Part shown: in pieces, positions 9,371-19,685 of the stretch
Layout of the letters: the number at the start of each line of letters is the position of its first letter
Numbering within the stretch: position 1 is the first letter of the stretch
Source of the DNA: Streptomyces sp. NBC_00341
Lineage (GTDB): Bacteria > Actinomycetota > Actinomycetes > Streptomycetales > Streptomycetaceae
Assembly (NCBI RefSeq): GCF_041435055.1
Contig: NZ_CP108002.1
Location: forward strand, 5,828,001 to 5,892,000
Length of the DNA stretch: 64,000 nucleotides
Direction: 5' to 3'
Position numbers and translations under genes: made by a program
The notes under the pieces: generated by a model
The model's database searches: none
Told to the model about the DNA's origin: nothing
What the model saw: only the letters and a program-made list of their open reading frames with translations

Positions 9371-9396
9371 GGAGGGCTCCTCCTTGAGCAATCCGA

Positions 9397-9425
9397 ATGT
9401 ATGCGCTGCCTGTAAGCGCATACAT
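9397..9425 (-). promoter_or_regulatory. LacI-type operator upstream of the beta-glucoside operon
   Basis: The plus strand carries arms ATGTATGCGC (9397-9406) and GCGCATACAT (9416-9425) with a 9-nt spacer. Within it TGTAAGCGCATACA (9411-9424) is a near palindrome centred on GC, the form of a LacI-family site; a weaker copy in the opposite sense overlaps at 9398-9411. A sister site lies at 11777-11790 in front of the lacI-type gene. Its place just before the binding-protein gene suggests repression of the operon. Confidence 0.65.
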
Positions 9426-9621
9426 CACTCTGCGGCAGAGATTCAGGAATCCGCAAGAGGGTGCTAGGTCACACTCGTGCAACGTATTGGACATCTGAAT
9501 GTTCAACTTGGAACGGTAAGTGTGCTGTTTGTGAAAAAGGGAGCGATGTGACCGATTACGCACGATTGAGAAGTGTGGTCATCTGCGGCCCGGATCGCAC
9601 CGGGCAGGAGGCGATATTGTC

Positions 9622-10608
9622 GTGACCATGCCTTCATTCGTCCATGAATTCCCTTTTGACCCGTCGTACGGGCGCACGCTCGATGACCTGCTGGCCATCC
9701 CCGCGCCCCCCGCGCCGGACGACTTCGCAGATTTCTGGCGAGCCCGGCACGAGGCGGCGCGCGGGGTCGCCACGGCGCCGGAGATCGGGCCGCTGGAGAG
9801 CGAACGCGACGGTGTCCGGATCCACGGAGTGACGTTCACCTCGGTCGGCGGGGTGCGTCTGGGGGGCTGGCTCGCACTGCCGGCGGACGGGCCGGTGCGC
9901 CACGGGTTCGTCATCGGCCACGGATACGGCGGCCGGCAGGAGCCGGGGCCCGATGTGCCGCTGCCCCTGCCCGGGTCGGCCGCGATCCTGCCCTGTGTGC
10001 GGGGCATGGGGACGCGCGGTCTCGTGGCGGGCGTCCCGGACGTCTCCGGCGCGCATGTGCTGCACGGCATCGAGTCGCGCGAGACGTATGTGATCGGTGA
10101 CTGCGTTGCGGACCTGTGGTGTGCGGCCTCAGCGCTGCGGGAGCTGGTCCCCGAGCTGACGGGGGCGGGTCCGCTCGGCTACCTCGGGGAGAGCTTCGGC
10201 GGAGGCCTCGGCGCACTGGCCCTGCCGTGGGACGACCGCTTCGGGGCCGCGCAGCTGACGGTCCCCACCTTCGGGAACCACCCCCTGCGGCTCACGCTGC
10301 CGTGCGCGGGGAGCGGGGAGTCGGTCCGGGGGTATCACCGGGAGCATCCCGAGGTCACCGAGGTGCTCAGCTACTTCGACGCCGCGACGGCTGCGGGGTT
10401 CCTGCGGCAGCCGACGCTGGTGGCAGCGGCCCTGTTCGACCCGTCCGTGCCGCCGCCGGGGCAGTTCGCGGTGTACAACGCGCTGGCGGGGGAGCGGGAG
10501 CTGCTGGTGCTCGGCGCGGGGCACTTCGAGCATCCGGGGCTGGCCGACGAGACGGCCGCGCTCAGTGCGGACCGCACGCGGTTCTTCGGTGAGTGGCTGG
10601 GGCGGTGA
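9622..10608 (+). CDS. Acetyl xylan esterase / cephalosporin-C deacetylase family (AXE1) esterase
   Basis: 328 residues, alpha/beta hydrolase of the AXE1 family, no signal peptide. Nucleophile motif GESFGGGLGALALPWDDRFG and the C-terminal GAGHFEHPG provide the serine and histidine; LPCVRGMGTRG is also typical. Members remove acetyl groups from oligosaccharides in the cytoplasm. GTG 9622 is preferred because AGGAGG (9606-9611) lies 10 nt upstream; ATG 9628 is possible. It is divergent from the transporter operon and converges on the lacI-type gene, so it probably removes acetyl groups from imported sugars, but this is inference from position. Confidence 0.8.
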   Translation: MTMPSFVHEFPFDPSYGRTLDDLLAIPAPPAPDDFADFWRARHEAARGVATAPEIGPLESERDGVRIHGVTFTSVGGVRLGGWLALPADGPVRHGFVIGHGYGGRQEPGPDVPLPLPGSAAILPCVRGMGTRGLVAGVPDVSGAHVLHGIESRETYVIGDCVADLWCAASALRELVPELTGAGPLGYLGESFGGGLGALALPWDDRFGAAQLTVPTFGNHPLRLTLPCAGSGESVRGYHREHPEVTEVLSYFDAATAAGFLRQPTLVAAALFDPSVPPPGQFAVYNALAGERELLVLGAGHFEHPGLADETAALSADRTRFFGEWLGR

Positions 10609-10667
10609 CAGGCGTGCGCGTTAGGCGAGGGGGCCCTGCGCGTGAGGTGTCACGAGCCCCGGGCCGG

Positions 10668-11759
10668 TCAGCCGCAGCCGCAGCTCCTGCGGCGGATCGG
10701 GGCGACCGGGAGGGTGAGCGAGACCGGTTCGCGGCTCGCGTTGTTCAGCCGCTGTACCAGCAACTCGACTGCCTGCTCGCCGAGTTGCCGGATCGGCTGG
10801 CGCACCGTCGTCAACGGCGGCTGGACGATCCGGCTGAGCGGGATGCCGTCGAAGCCGGTCACCGCCATGTCCTCGGGCACCCGCACGCCGCGTCTGGCCA
10901 GTGCGCGCAGGGCGCCCACCGCCATCTGGTCGTTGGCGAAGAGCATCGCCTCCGGCCGCTGCCCGCCCGCGTCCAGCAGCTGTTCCGCGGCCCCCGCGCC
11001 CTCGGCCTGCGTCATCATCGTCGTCCGTACGCCCGGCGCGTCCGGCACCGGGATCCCGGCGTCCCGGCACGCCTGCTGGAAGCCGCGGAACCGTGCCTCG
11101 GCGTCCGGTGAGTCGGTGTCGCCGGCGATGAAGGCGAGCCGGCGCAGTCCGTGGTCCTCGATCAGGTGGCGCGTCAGTTCGCGTTCGCCGTCGGTGTTGG
11201 CGACGACGATGTGGTCGAGGTGGTCGATCTCGCGGGGGCCGGCGAGCATCACGACCGGCAGCCGGCGCGATATCACCTCCAGGTCCTCGGTCGGCACGGT
11301 CTGCGCCAGTACGGCGAAGCCGTCGACCCGTCCGGCGACCTTCGCGACCAGGCTCTCCGGTCCGCCCTCCAGTGATGCCGCGATCAGCAGGGCGTACCCG
11401 TGCCGCCGCGCGGCCCGCTCCATGCCGCGGATGATCTGGTCGGAGTAGAGCATCACCGCGTCGTCGGCGTCGCTGTCCGCCTCGGCGTCTGCCTCGGCGT
11501 CCGGGTCGGCGTAGTCGGGGAAGCAGAGCCCGAGCACACCGGTGGTGCGGCTGGCCAGGCCCCGGGCGTTCCCGCTCGGTACGTAGCCGAGCTCGCGCGC
11601 CGCCTCCAGGACCCGCTCGCGGGTCTGGGCGCGCACCGAATCGGGGGTGCGGTAGACCCGTGAAACCGTGGCAATGGAGACGCCCGACCGCTCGGCGACG
11701 TCGTACACCGTTGGGGCGCTCACTCGACCGTCCGTCCGCTTCTTCTTCGGTGCCGACAC
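10668..11759 (-). CDS. LacI-family transcriptional regulator of the beta-glucoside cluster
   Basis: 363 residues. N-terminal helix-turn-helix TVYDVAERSGVSIATVSRVY (about residues 17-36) and hinge VPSGNARGLASRTTGVLGLCFP are classical LacI. The ligand-binding domain is of periplasmic-binding-protein type (ANTDGERELTRHLIEDHG, MLFANDQMAVGALRALARRGVRVPEDMAVTGFDGIPLSRIVQPPLTTVRQP). An acidic insert of Asp/Glu/Ala repeats (about residues 84-97) and a C-terminal RRRSCGCG are unusual details. The gene has its own copy of the operator (11777-11790), so autoregulation is likely. It probably represses the operon at 9370 until a beta-glucoside inducer binds. Confidence 0.88.
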   Translation of the reverse strand: MSAPKKKRTDGRVSAPTVYDVAERSGVSIATVSRVYRTPDSVRAQTRERVLEAARELGYVPSGNARGLASRTTGVLGLCFPDYADPDAEADAEADSDADDAVMLYSDQIIRGMERAARRHGYALLIAASLEGGPESLVAKVAGRVDGFAVLAQTVPTEDLEVISRRLPVVMLAGPREIDHLDHIVVANTDGERELTRHLIEDHGLRRLAFIAGDTDSPDAEARFRGFQQACRDAGIPVPDAPGVRTTMMTQAEGAGAAEQLLDAGGQRPEAMLFANDQMAVGALRALARRGVRVPEDMAVTGFDGIPLSRIVQPPLTTVRQPIRQLGEQAVELLVQRLNNASREPVSLTLPVAPIRRRSCGCG

Positions 11760-11776
11760 ATGTCGGCATACGCCTT

Positions 11777-11790
11777 TGAAAGCGCATTCA
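11777..11790 (-). promoter_or_regulatory. LacI-type operator in front of the lacI-family gene
   Basis: TGAAAGCGCATTCA on the plus strand, 17 nt upstream of the regulator start. It shares the pattern TGWAAGCGCATWCA with the site at 9411-9424; both deviate from perfect symmetry at the same two positions. Autoregulation is inferred. Confidence 0.6.
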
Positions 11791-11849
11791 CCCTAGATCG
11801 CGGGGCCGGACAGGAGCAAGGCCATCCGATAATCGACAGGCTACCTTGC

Positions 11850-11868
11850 AAGATGGCCTGTACATCTT
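11850..11868 (+). promoter_or_regulatory. Candidate MarR operator
   Basis: Inverted repeat AAGATG (11850-11855), 7-nt spacer, CATCTT (11863-11868), total 19 bp, 12 nt upstream of the marR start. An 8-bp palindrome CTTGCAAG (11845-11852) overlaps it. Size and position fit a MarR-dimer site for autorepression of the efflux operon. There is no ribosome-binding site before ATG 11881, so the mRNA may be leaderless. Confidence 0.45.
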
Positions 11869-11880
11869 TACGGTGGGCGC

Positions 11881-12336
11881 ATGACGCAACCGCCCGCACC
11901 CCCTCCCGTCGACCCCACGGCCGAGCAGGTCGGACACGACCTCGCGGGCGTGGTCGGCAGGCTGCTGCGGCGGCTGCGTTCCTCGTCGTCCGAGAGCCTG
12001 CTCACGCCGACCCAGCGCTCGGTGCTGGCCCGGCTGGAGGACGGTGGTCCGGCCACCACGGCCGCACTGGCCCGCGCCGAGTTCGTACGCCCGCAGTCGA
12101 TGAGGCTCACCCTGGGCGCGCTGGAGGAGCAGGGGCTCGTCGAGCGGGCGCCCGATCCGGACGACGGGCGCAAGTCGGTCATGTCGATCACCGGTGACGG
12201 ACGCACGACGCTCGCCCAGGTCCGGGTCGCCAAGCGCAACTGGCTCGCCGAGGCCATCGCCGCCGAACTCGACGGGGCCGAGCGCCGCACCTTGGCCGAG
12301 GCGACGGTTCTCCTCGACCGCCTGGTCGGTTCATGA
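11881..12336 (+). CDS. MarR-family transcriptional regulator
   Basis: 151 residues. Winged helix-turn-helix core: LLTPTQRSVLARLEDGGPATTAALARAEFVRPQSMRLTLGALEEQGLVERAPDPDDGRKSVMSITGDG, the last part being the wing with the DDGR motif. MarR dimers usually repress an adjacent exporter and release it on binding a small aromatic or drug. The stop overlaps the MFS start (ATGA, 12333-12336), so the two are co-translated. It is divergent from the lacI-type gene with a 121-bp shared upstream region. Confidence 0.88.
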   Translation: MTQPPAPPPVDPTAEQVGHDLAGVVGRLLRRLRSSSSESLLTPTQRSVLARLEDGGPATTAALARAEFVRPQSMRLTLGALEEQGLVERAPDPDDGRKSVMSITGDGRTTLAQVRVAKRNWLAEAIAAELDGAERRTLAEATVLLDRLVGS

Positions 12337-13853
12337 CCGGCCGCGACCCCGTCCCCGCGATACCCCAGGCCTCAGCGATACTCCAGGCGTCACGGACACC
12401 GGAACCCGTACCAGCACCCCGACCAGCACCGGCACCCACACAGGCACCCGCCCCCGGACAGGAGACGCCGGAGACGCCGACACCGGGCCGGGACGACGTG
12501 CCCGGGTTCAGTGGCCGGCTCACCGCCCCGCTGCTGATCGGCTCGCTGCTCAACCCGCTCAACACCACCATGATCTCCACGGCCCTGGTGGCGATCGGGC
12601 ACCACTTCGACATCGGCGCAGCCGACACCGCGTGGCTGATCTCGGTCCTGTATCTCGCGAGCGCCGTGGCCCAGCCCGTACTGGGCAGACTCGCCGACGT
12701 GCTCGGCCCCCGCCGGGTCTTCCTCGCCGGGCTGCTCGTCGTCATCGCGTCCGGCCTGGTCGGGACGGTGGCGCCGAGCTTCGGCTGGCTGATCGTGTCC
12801 CGGCTGCTGCTCGGCATCGGTACGTCGGCCGCCTATCCGGCCGCCATGGCGGTGCTGCGCGACGAATCCGCCCGGATCGGCCGGGCCACCCCGCGTTCCG
12901 TCCTGGCCCGGCTCTCCTTCGCGGCGCTCGGCAGCGCGGCCGTCGGCCCCACGCTCGGCGGGCTGCTGGTCATGGTCGTCGGCTGGCGCGGCATCTTCGC
13001 CGTCAACGTGCCCGTCGCGCTCATCGCCTTCGGCGCCGCCCTGCTCTGGATCCCGGCCGACCCGCCACGCAGGCGGGCAGCCGACGGCAGTACGCCACGG
13101 CTCGACCTGGACCCGCTCGGCATCGGGCTCTTCACCGCCGCTCTGACCGTGCTCGTCTTCTTCCTGCTCGACCTCGCCCACCCGATGTGGTGGCTCCTCG
13201 CGCCCTTCGCGGTGCTCGGCGCCGCGCTGGTGCGGTGGCAGCTGCGACGCCCGAACCCCTTCATCAACCTGCGGATGCTGGCGGGAAACGCCGCCCTCTC
13301 GCGGACGTACCTGCGGCACGGAGTCAGCTATCTGCTGATCTACTGCGTGATGTACGGATACACCCAGTGGCTGGAGGAAGCCCGTGGCTATTCGTCCGGC
13401 CACACCGGTCTGCTGATGCTGCCGATGTCCGTGGCCGCACTCGTCTGCTCACTGCTCGGCGCCCGCACGAAGGGCATTCGCGGCCCGCTCACCCTGGCCT
13501 GCGTGCTGCTCACCGCTGGGGCCGGCCTGCTGATGTTCCTCTCCGGGGACACCCCGCTCGCCGTCCTGCTGCTCGCCGGGGCCTGCTTCGGTATCCCGCA
13601 GGGGCTGATCGGTACGAGCAACCAGGCCGCCGTCCAGGCCTACGCCCCCGCCGAGTCCATCGGTTCCGCCGCAGGCCTGCAGCGCACCGCCCAGTACATC
13701 GGGGCCATCACCGCGTCCAGCCTCATCGCCCTCGCGTACGGCCGGTCCACCGGCGACCGGGGCCTGCACCTGATGGCCGGCGTCGCCGCCGTGCTGGGCG
13801 TCCTCCTCATCGTTCTCACCGTCACCGACCGTGCGCTGCGCGGCCGTACCTGA
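12333..13853 (+). CDS. MFS drug-efflux-type transporter
   Basis: 506 residues. A cytoplasmic Pro/Thr/Ala-rich tail of about 55 residues precedes about 12 membrane helices. The loop after helix 2 reads GRLADVLGPRRVFLAGLL, the MFS motif A (GxxxDxxGxR/K). The helix-5 region GIGTSAAYPAAMAVLRDE is typical of drug:H+ antiporters. It is coupled to the marR gene and followed 36 nt later by an isochorismatase-like gene, suggesting one operon for export and handling of a small, probably aromatic compound. The actual substrate cannot be read from sequence. Confidence 0.85.
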   Translation: MTGRDPVPAIPQASAILQASRTPEPVPAPRPAPAPTQAPAPGQETPETPTPGRDDVPGFSGRLTAPLLIGSLLNPLNTTMISTALVAIGHHFDIGAADTAWLISVLYLASAVAQPVLGRLADVLGPRRVFLAGLLVVIASGLVGTVAPSFGWLIVSRLLLGIGTSAAYPAAMAVLRDESARIGRATPRSVLARLSFAALGSAAVGPTLGGLLVMVVGWRGIFAVNVPVALIAFGAALLWIPADPPRRRAADGSTPRLDLDPLGIGLFTAALTVLVFFLLDLAHPMWWLLAPFAVLGAALVRWQLRRPNPFINLRMLAGNAALSRTYLRHGVSYLLIYCVMYGYTQWLEEARGYSSGHTGLLMLPMSVAALVCSLLGARTKGIRGPLTLACVLLTAGAGLLMFLSGDTPLAVLLLAGACFGIPQGLIGTSNQAAVQAYAPAESIGSAAGLQRTAQYIGAITASSLIALAYGRSTGDRGLHLMAGVAAVLGVLLIVLTVTDRALRGRT

Positions 13854-13889
13854 CAACCGTTTCCGCACCACCCAGCAAGGAGCACCACC

Positions 13890-14441
13890 ATGAGCGCCAC
13901 CACACTCGACCCGAAGACCGCGCTGGTCGTCGTCGACCTCCAGAAGGGCATCACCGGTCTGCCCACCGCCCACCCCAGCGCCGATGTCGTCGCGCACGCC
14001 GCGACCCTCGCCGACGCGTTCCGGGCCAAGGGCCTCCCGGTCGTCCTGGTCCGCGTCACCGGCGGTGCCCCCGGCCGCACCGAGGGTCCCGCCCGCTCCG
14101 GTCAGCCGGCCGCCGACTGGGCCGACATCGTCCCCGAGCTCGGCCCGCAGGAGGGCGACATCGTCGTCACCAAGCTGACCTGGGGCGCCTTCTACGGCAC
14201 CGACCTCGACCTTCAGCTGCGCCGCCGCGGCGTGACCCAGGTCGTGGTGGCCGGGATCGCGACGAGCATCGGCGTCGAGTCCACCGCCCGCTCGGCGTAC
14301 GAGCACGGCTACCACGTCACCGTCGCCACGGACGCGGTGACCGACATGAGCGCCGAGGCCCACGACAACAGCGTCGAGCGGATCTTCCCGCGCCTCGGTG
14401 AGACCGACACCACCGACGCCATCATCAAGCTCCTGGGCTGA
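13890..14441 (+). CDS. Isochorismatase-like (cysteine hydrolase fold) protein lacking the catalytic Cys
   Basis: 183 residues. Ribosome-binding site AAGGAG before ATG 13890. The fold is recognisable: VVVDLQKGI supplies the conserved Asp and VVTKLTWGAFYGTDLD the conserved Lys. The segment that normally carries the nucleophile (consensus GxxTxxCVxxTAR) reads GIATSIGVESTARSAYE, so the Cys position is Gly. Either the reaction differs or the protein is a non-catalytic binder; the same variant occurs in other actinobacterial homologues to my recollection. It is the third gene of the marR-MFS operon and is followed by a terminator. Confidence 0.8.
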   Translation: MSATTLDPKTALVVVDLQKGITGLPTAHPSADVVAHAATLADAFRAKGLPVVLVRVTGGAPGRTEGPARSGQPAADWADIVPELGPQEGDIVVTKLTWGAFYGTDLDLQLRRRGVTQVVVAGIATSIGVESTARSAYEHGYHVTVATDAVTDMSAEAHDNSVERIFPRLGETDTTDAIIKLLG

Positions 14442-14451
14442 CCGCCCGCGC

Positions 14452-14482
14452 GGCGGGACCCCTCAGGACGACGGGTCCCGCC
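14452..14482 (+). terminator. Hairpin terminator after the marR-MFS operon
   Basis: Perfect 10-bp arms GGCGGGACCC (14452-14461) and GGGTCCCGCC (14473-14482), 11-nt loop, 10 nt after the stop codon. Confidence 0.65.
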
Positions 14483-14779
14483 GCCGGCTCCCGGCGGGGA
14501 CCTCGGCGTCACTTCGGTAGTCGTCAGTTGTCATGCGCATGCCCATTAATTGAGTCGCCCGTGCCGCCCGGCCCCTGGAACGGCGGATTCCGGCCAGTGT
14601 CCGGTTCCGCCGCACGGGTGAGCTTCGGCCCGGCTGCGCCGTGTCTGCGGCGCCCCTCGCGCGTGGGCGCCTTCAGTGGATGGACGGAACCAGTGTGATC
14701 AACTGCAAATGCCACCAAAAACGCATAATCCGGCCCATTCGGTTACGGGTGGTCCGGGCCGTCCCCGGAGGTATCAGCC
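14483..14779 (+). promoter_or_regulatory. Non-coding region before the orphan binding-protein gene
   Basis: No gene seen. It holds a perfect 10-bp palindrome CATGCGCATG (14532-14541) and an A-rich stretch with a possible -10 element CATAAT (14724-14729) but no good -35. GGAGGT lies just before ATG 14780. The region is locally less GC-rich than its surroundings, as expected for a promoter. Confidence 0.35.
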
Positions 14780-17170
14780 ATGTCCCACGTCGGCGTCCCG
14801 CGCGGGGCAGCCCGAAAGCGCCGCTCGCTCGCGCTCCTCACCACGGGAGTGCTCACGCTCCCCGTGCTGGCCGGCTGCAGCTCCGGCAAGGAAGAAGCGA
14901 CCACCTCCGTCGTTCCGCAGGACGTCGCGCCCGCGGCCCGCACCCAGGTCGCGGACGGCGGCACGATCAACTGGGCGATCGACGCGATGCCCGCCACCCT
15001 CAACGCCTTCCAGGCGGACGCCGACAGCGCCACCGGCCGGATCACCGGCGCCCTCCTGCCGACGCTCTTCCCGCTGGACGCCAAGGGCCGGCCACAGCTG
15101 AACCCCGACTACCTGGAATCCGCGAAAGTCGTCGAGAACGAGCCCCGGCAAGTGGTGCTCTACCGGCTCAACCAGCAGGCGGTCTGGAGCGACGGCCGGG
15201 AGATCGGGGCACCGGACTTCGTCGCGCAGTGGCGGGCGCTGAGCGGCAAGGACTCCGCGTTCTGGACGGCCCGCAACGCCGGCTACGAGCGCATCGAGAA
15301 GATCGAGCGCGGCGCCGACGACCTGGAGGTCAAGGTCACCTTCGCCAAGCCGTACGCGGACTGGCGCTCCCTCTTCTCGCCGCTGTACCCGAAGCAGGTG
15401 ACGGGCTCCCCGGACGCCTTCAACGACGGAGCGCGGTCCACGATCAAGGCGACCGCGGGGCCCTTCCGGCTGCGCGACGTGGACAAGGAGTCGGGCTCCG
15501 TCACGCTGGCCCGGGACCCGCGCTGGTGGGGCAGTCCCGCCAAGCTCGACTCGCTGGTCTTCAAGGCGGTCAAGCCGCAGGACCGCGCCGAGGCGCTCAC
15601 CGAGGGAAAGATCGACGTCGCGGACATCGACCCGGCGGCGGCCCACCGCATCACCCAGGCCGCCCGGGACGCCGGCAACAGCGGGCCGCCCGCCCACGGC
15701 CCCGGCTCCGGGACCACCCCGGCCGCGGCCCTGCGGTCCTGGGCGCTGGCGCACGGCTCCGACGAGGAAGCGGCCGCAGAGGCGCAGTCGGCCAGGGACG
15801 AGCAGGCGCGGGCGGCCGAGGCGTACGCCACCGAGCAGAACGATCTGCGCGGCTACGTGGTCCGCAAGTCCCTGGAACCCGCCTACACCCAGCTGGCGCT
15901 GAACGGCGAGACCGGTCCGCTCGCGGACGACCGGGTACGCCGGGCGGTGGCCCGCGCCCTGGACCGCCAGCAGCTCGTCGACACCGTGCTCAAGCCCCTC
16001 GGCCTGCCCGCGACCCCGCTCGGCAGCCACCTGGCCCTGGCCGGACAGCCCGGTTACAAGGACAGCAGCGGCGCGCTCGGGGGCCAGGACACCAAGGAGG
16101 CCCAGGCGCTGCTGGCCGACGCGGGCTGGACACAGGAGGGCGCCCTCAAGAAGACGGACGGCGCCAAGGCGGGCAGCGAGGGCGACAAGCAGACGGACAA
16201 GAAGGCCGAGAGCGACAAGAAGGCCGAAGAGAAGAAGGCGGCCGAGGACAAGAAGGCGGCGGACGAGAAGGCCGCAGGAAACAAGGCTGACAAGGCGGAT
16301 AGGAAGGACGACGCCGCCGGCCGTGAGCCCGCCAAGGACGACGGCCTCTACATCGTCGGCGACGACAACAAGCCCGGTGAGGCCGAGGGCGCCGTCACCC
16401 GCGTCATCGCCCCGGCCCCCGCCGCCGCCGTGCAGAGCGTCGCGCTGCTGCGCCAGGCCGGACGCCTGGGCGAGACGGGCACCTCGGAGGACGCCCCGGC
16501 CAGGATCACCGCCCAGGACCGGCAGCCCGGTGGCGCCGCCGGAGCCTACGCACCGGTCGGCACCGCGGCGCCCGCCCAGGCGCCCGACGCGGCCCGCGGC
16601 CCGCTCGGCAAGAACGGCAAGCCACTGTCCCTGAGGTTCGTCCTGCCCTCGGGGCCGGGCTCGGAGTCGCTGCGCAGCGTCGGGGACAAGATCGCGGCGA
16701 TGCTCGACACGATCGGGATCCGTACCGAGATCACCAAGGTCTCCGACGAGAGCTACTTCCGGGACCACGTCGCCTCCGGTGACTACGACCTGGCGCTCTA
16801 CTCCTGGCCCGCGACCGCCTATCCGGCCACCGACGACCGCCCGATCTTCGCCAAGCCGGTACCGGCCACCGACGGCTCGCTGCTCGTCGAGCAGAACTAC
16901 ACCCGTGTCGGCTCCGACCACATCGACCAGCTCTTCGACCAGGCGGCCGGGGAGCTCGACGAGAGCGCGGCCACGAAGCTGATGAAGCAGGCCGACGCCC
17001 GGATCTGGGCCGCGGCGGGATCGATTCCGCTCTACCAGCGCCCGCAGCTCGTGGCGACCGACAAGAAGCTGGTCAACGTCGGCGCCTTCGGCTTCGGGGT
17101 GCCCCACTACCAGGACATCGGTTTCAAGAAGCCGCAGGCGGCCGGCGCCCCCGCCGCTCCCAGGAAATAG
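14780..17170 (+). CDS. Orphan SBP_bac_5 peptide-binding lipoprotein with a charged linker
   Basis: 796 residues, against about 550 for usual members. Signal peptide with lipobox VLAGC, Cys33. The SBP_bac_5 domain starts with GGTINWAIDAMPATLNAFQADADS and continues through RRAVARALDRQQLVDTV. After about residue 450 a Lys/Glu/Ala/Asp-rich stretch (about 455-515, repeats of KKAEEKKAAEDKKAADEKAA type) and an Ala/Pro-rich stretch (to about 615) separate it from the C-terminal lobe (LRFVLPSGPGSESLRSVGDKIAAMLDTIGIRTEI to GVPHYQDIGF). Another loose insert lies around residues 295-345. No permease or ATPase adjoins it, so it either serves one of the three transporters downstream or has another role. 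A terminator follows. Confidence 0.8.
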   Translation: MSHVGVPRGAARKRRSLALLTTGVLTLPVLAGCSSGKEEATTSVVPQDVAPAARTQVADGGTINWAIDAMPATLNAFQADADSATGRITGALLPTLFPLDAKGRPQLNPDYLESAKVVENEPRQVVLYRLNQQAVWSDGREIGAPDFVAQWRALSGKDSAFWTARNAGYERIEKIERGADDLEVKVTFAKPYADWRSLFSPLYPKQVTGSPDAFNDGARSTIKATAGPFRLRDVDKESGSVTLARDPRWWGSPAKLDSLVFKAVKPQDRAEALTEGKIDVADIDPAAAHRITQAARDAGNSGPPAHGPGSGTTPAAALRSWALAHGSDEEAAAEAQSARDEQARAAEAYATEQNDLRGYVVRKSLEPAYTQLALNGETGPLADDRVRRAVARALDRQQLVDTVLKPLGLPATPLGSHLALAGQPGYKDSSGALGGQDTKEAQALLADAGWTQEGALKKTDGAKAGSEGDKQTDKKAESDKKAEEKKAAEDKKAADEKAAGNKADKADRKDDAAGREPAKDDGLYIVGDDNKPGEAEGAVTRVIAPAPAAAVQSVALLRQAGRLGETGTSEDAPARITAQDRQPGGAAGAYAPVGTAAPAQAPDAARGPLGKNGKPLSLRFVLPSGPGSESLRSVGDKIAAMLDTIGIRTEITKVSDESYFRDHVASGDYDLALYSWPATAYPATDDRPIFAKPVPATDGSLLVEQNYTRVGSDHIDQLFDQAAGELDESAATKLMKQADARIWAAAGSIPLYQRPQLVATDKKLVNVGAFGFGVPHYQDIGFKKPQAAGAPAAPRK

Positions 17171-17214
17171 CAGGTCAGCGCAGGGTTCCGAAAGCTCAGA
17201 ACTGGCTCAATTCC

Positions 17215-17242
17215 CTTGCCCGCCGGCCTGCCGGCGGGCAAG
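17215..17242 (+). terminator. Hairpin terminator after the orphan binding-protein gene
   Basis: Perfect 12-bp arms CTTGCCCGCCGG (17215-17226) and CCGGCGGGCAAG (17231-17242) with a 4-nt loop. Confidence 0.8.
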
Positions 17243-17687
17243 GCTGTGTGCACCCGCTGACCCGGGCAGCCGCTCCGCCTCCCGGTCCCCGGGGCCCCAA
17301 CCCCGACGGCCGAGGCGCACCGGCAGCACTCCGAGCTCCCCCTCGGAGCCGCGGCCTCGGAGCCCCACCTCCGAGGCTGCCGGGCCGGCGCCCGTACTCG
17401 CGTCCCCGTCCGCGTCCCCGTCCGAGTCCGCCCGGGGCGGCCATGTTCACGGCCCCGGTGAAAACCGCCGGAACACCTGATCACGGGGGCGGAAAAACGG
17501 AGCGGACGAAGGCTCTTCCGCACGGCGCGGGGCCCCTCCATGGCCGGTAAGACTTGCCCGGGAAGCCGCAGGGGCGCCCGGCCCGTACCATGGGACTAGC
17601 CGTGGCGCGTCCGCCCGGCGGGCGTACGAGGACTCAAGACCGACTAAGACGCCTGAATCCCCGATCCGAGAGAAGCGCAAGCCACCC
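17243..17687 (+). other. Non-coding region upstream of typA
   Basis: No gene that I can support. It is very GC-rich with short runs such as cgtccccgtccgcgtccccgtccg (about 17401-17425). The typA promoter must lie here, but I could not pick a convincing -35/-10 pair. The ribosome-binding site before ATG 17688 is weak (GAGAGAAG). Confidence 0.4.
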
Positions 17688-19559
<1,872 letters not shown>

Positions 19560-19630
19560 CACCCGCCGCCCGCCCGGAGACCCGCCGGGCACGGCACAGG
19601 GGCACGGCTCAAGGGCACGGCCCTCACAGC

Positions 19631-19685
19631 ACGCCGGAAGGGGCCCGGCACCGCTCACCACGCGGTGCCGGGCCCCTTCCGGCGT
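19631..19685 (+). terminator. Very strong hairpin terminator after typA
   Basis: Perfect 23-bp arms at 19631-19653 and 19663-19685 (outer bases ACGCCGGAAGG, inner GGCACCG), 9-nt loop, about 70 nt after the typA stop. It is the longest perfect stem noticed in the window. Confidence 0.85.

Noticed and set aside
3139..11759. Identification as the canonical cellobiose locus cebR-cebEFG-bglC
   Set aside because: Component types agree, but the GH1 enzyme is too short, the operator is not TGGGAGCGCTCCCA, an esterase is interposed and a PF10091 enzyme is attached.
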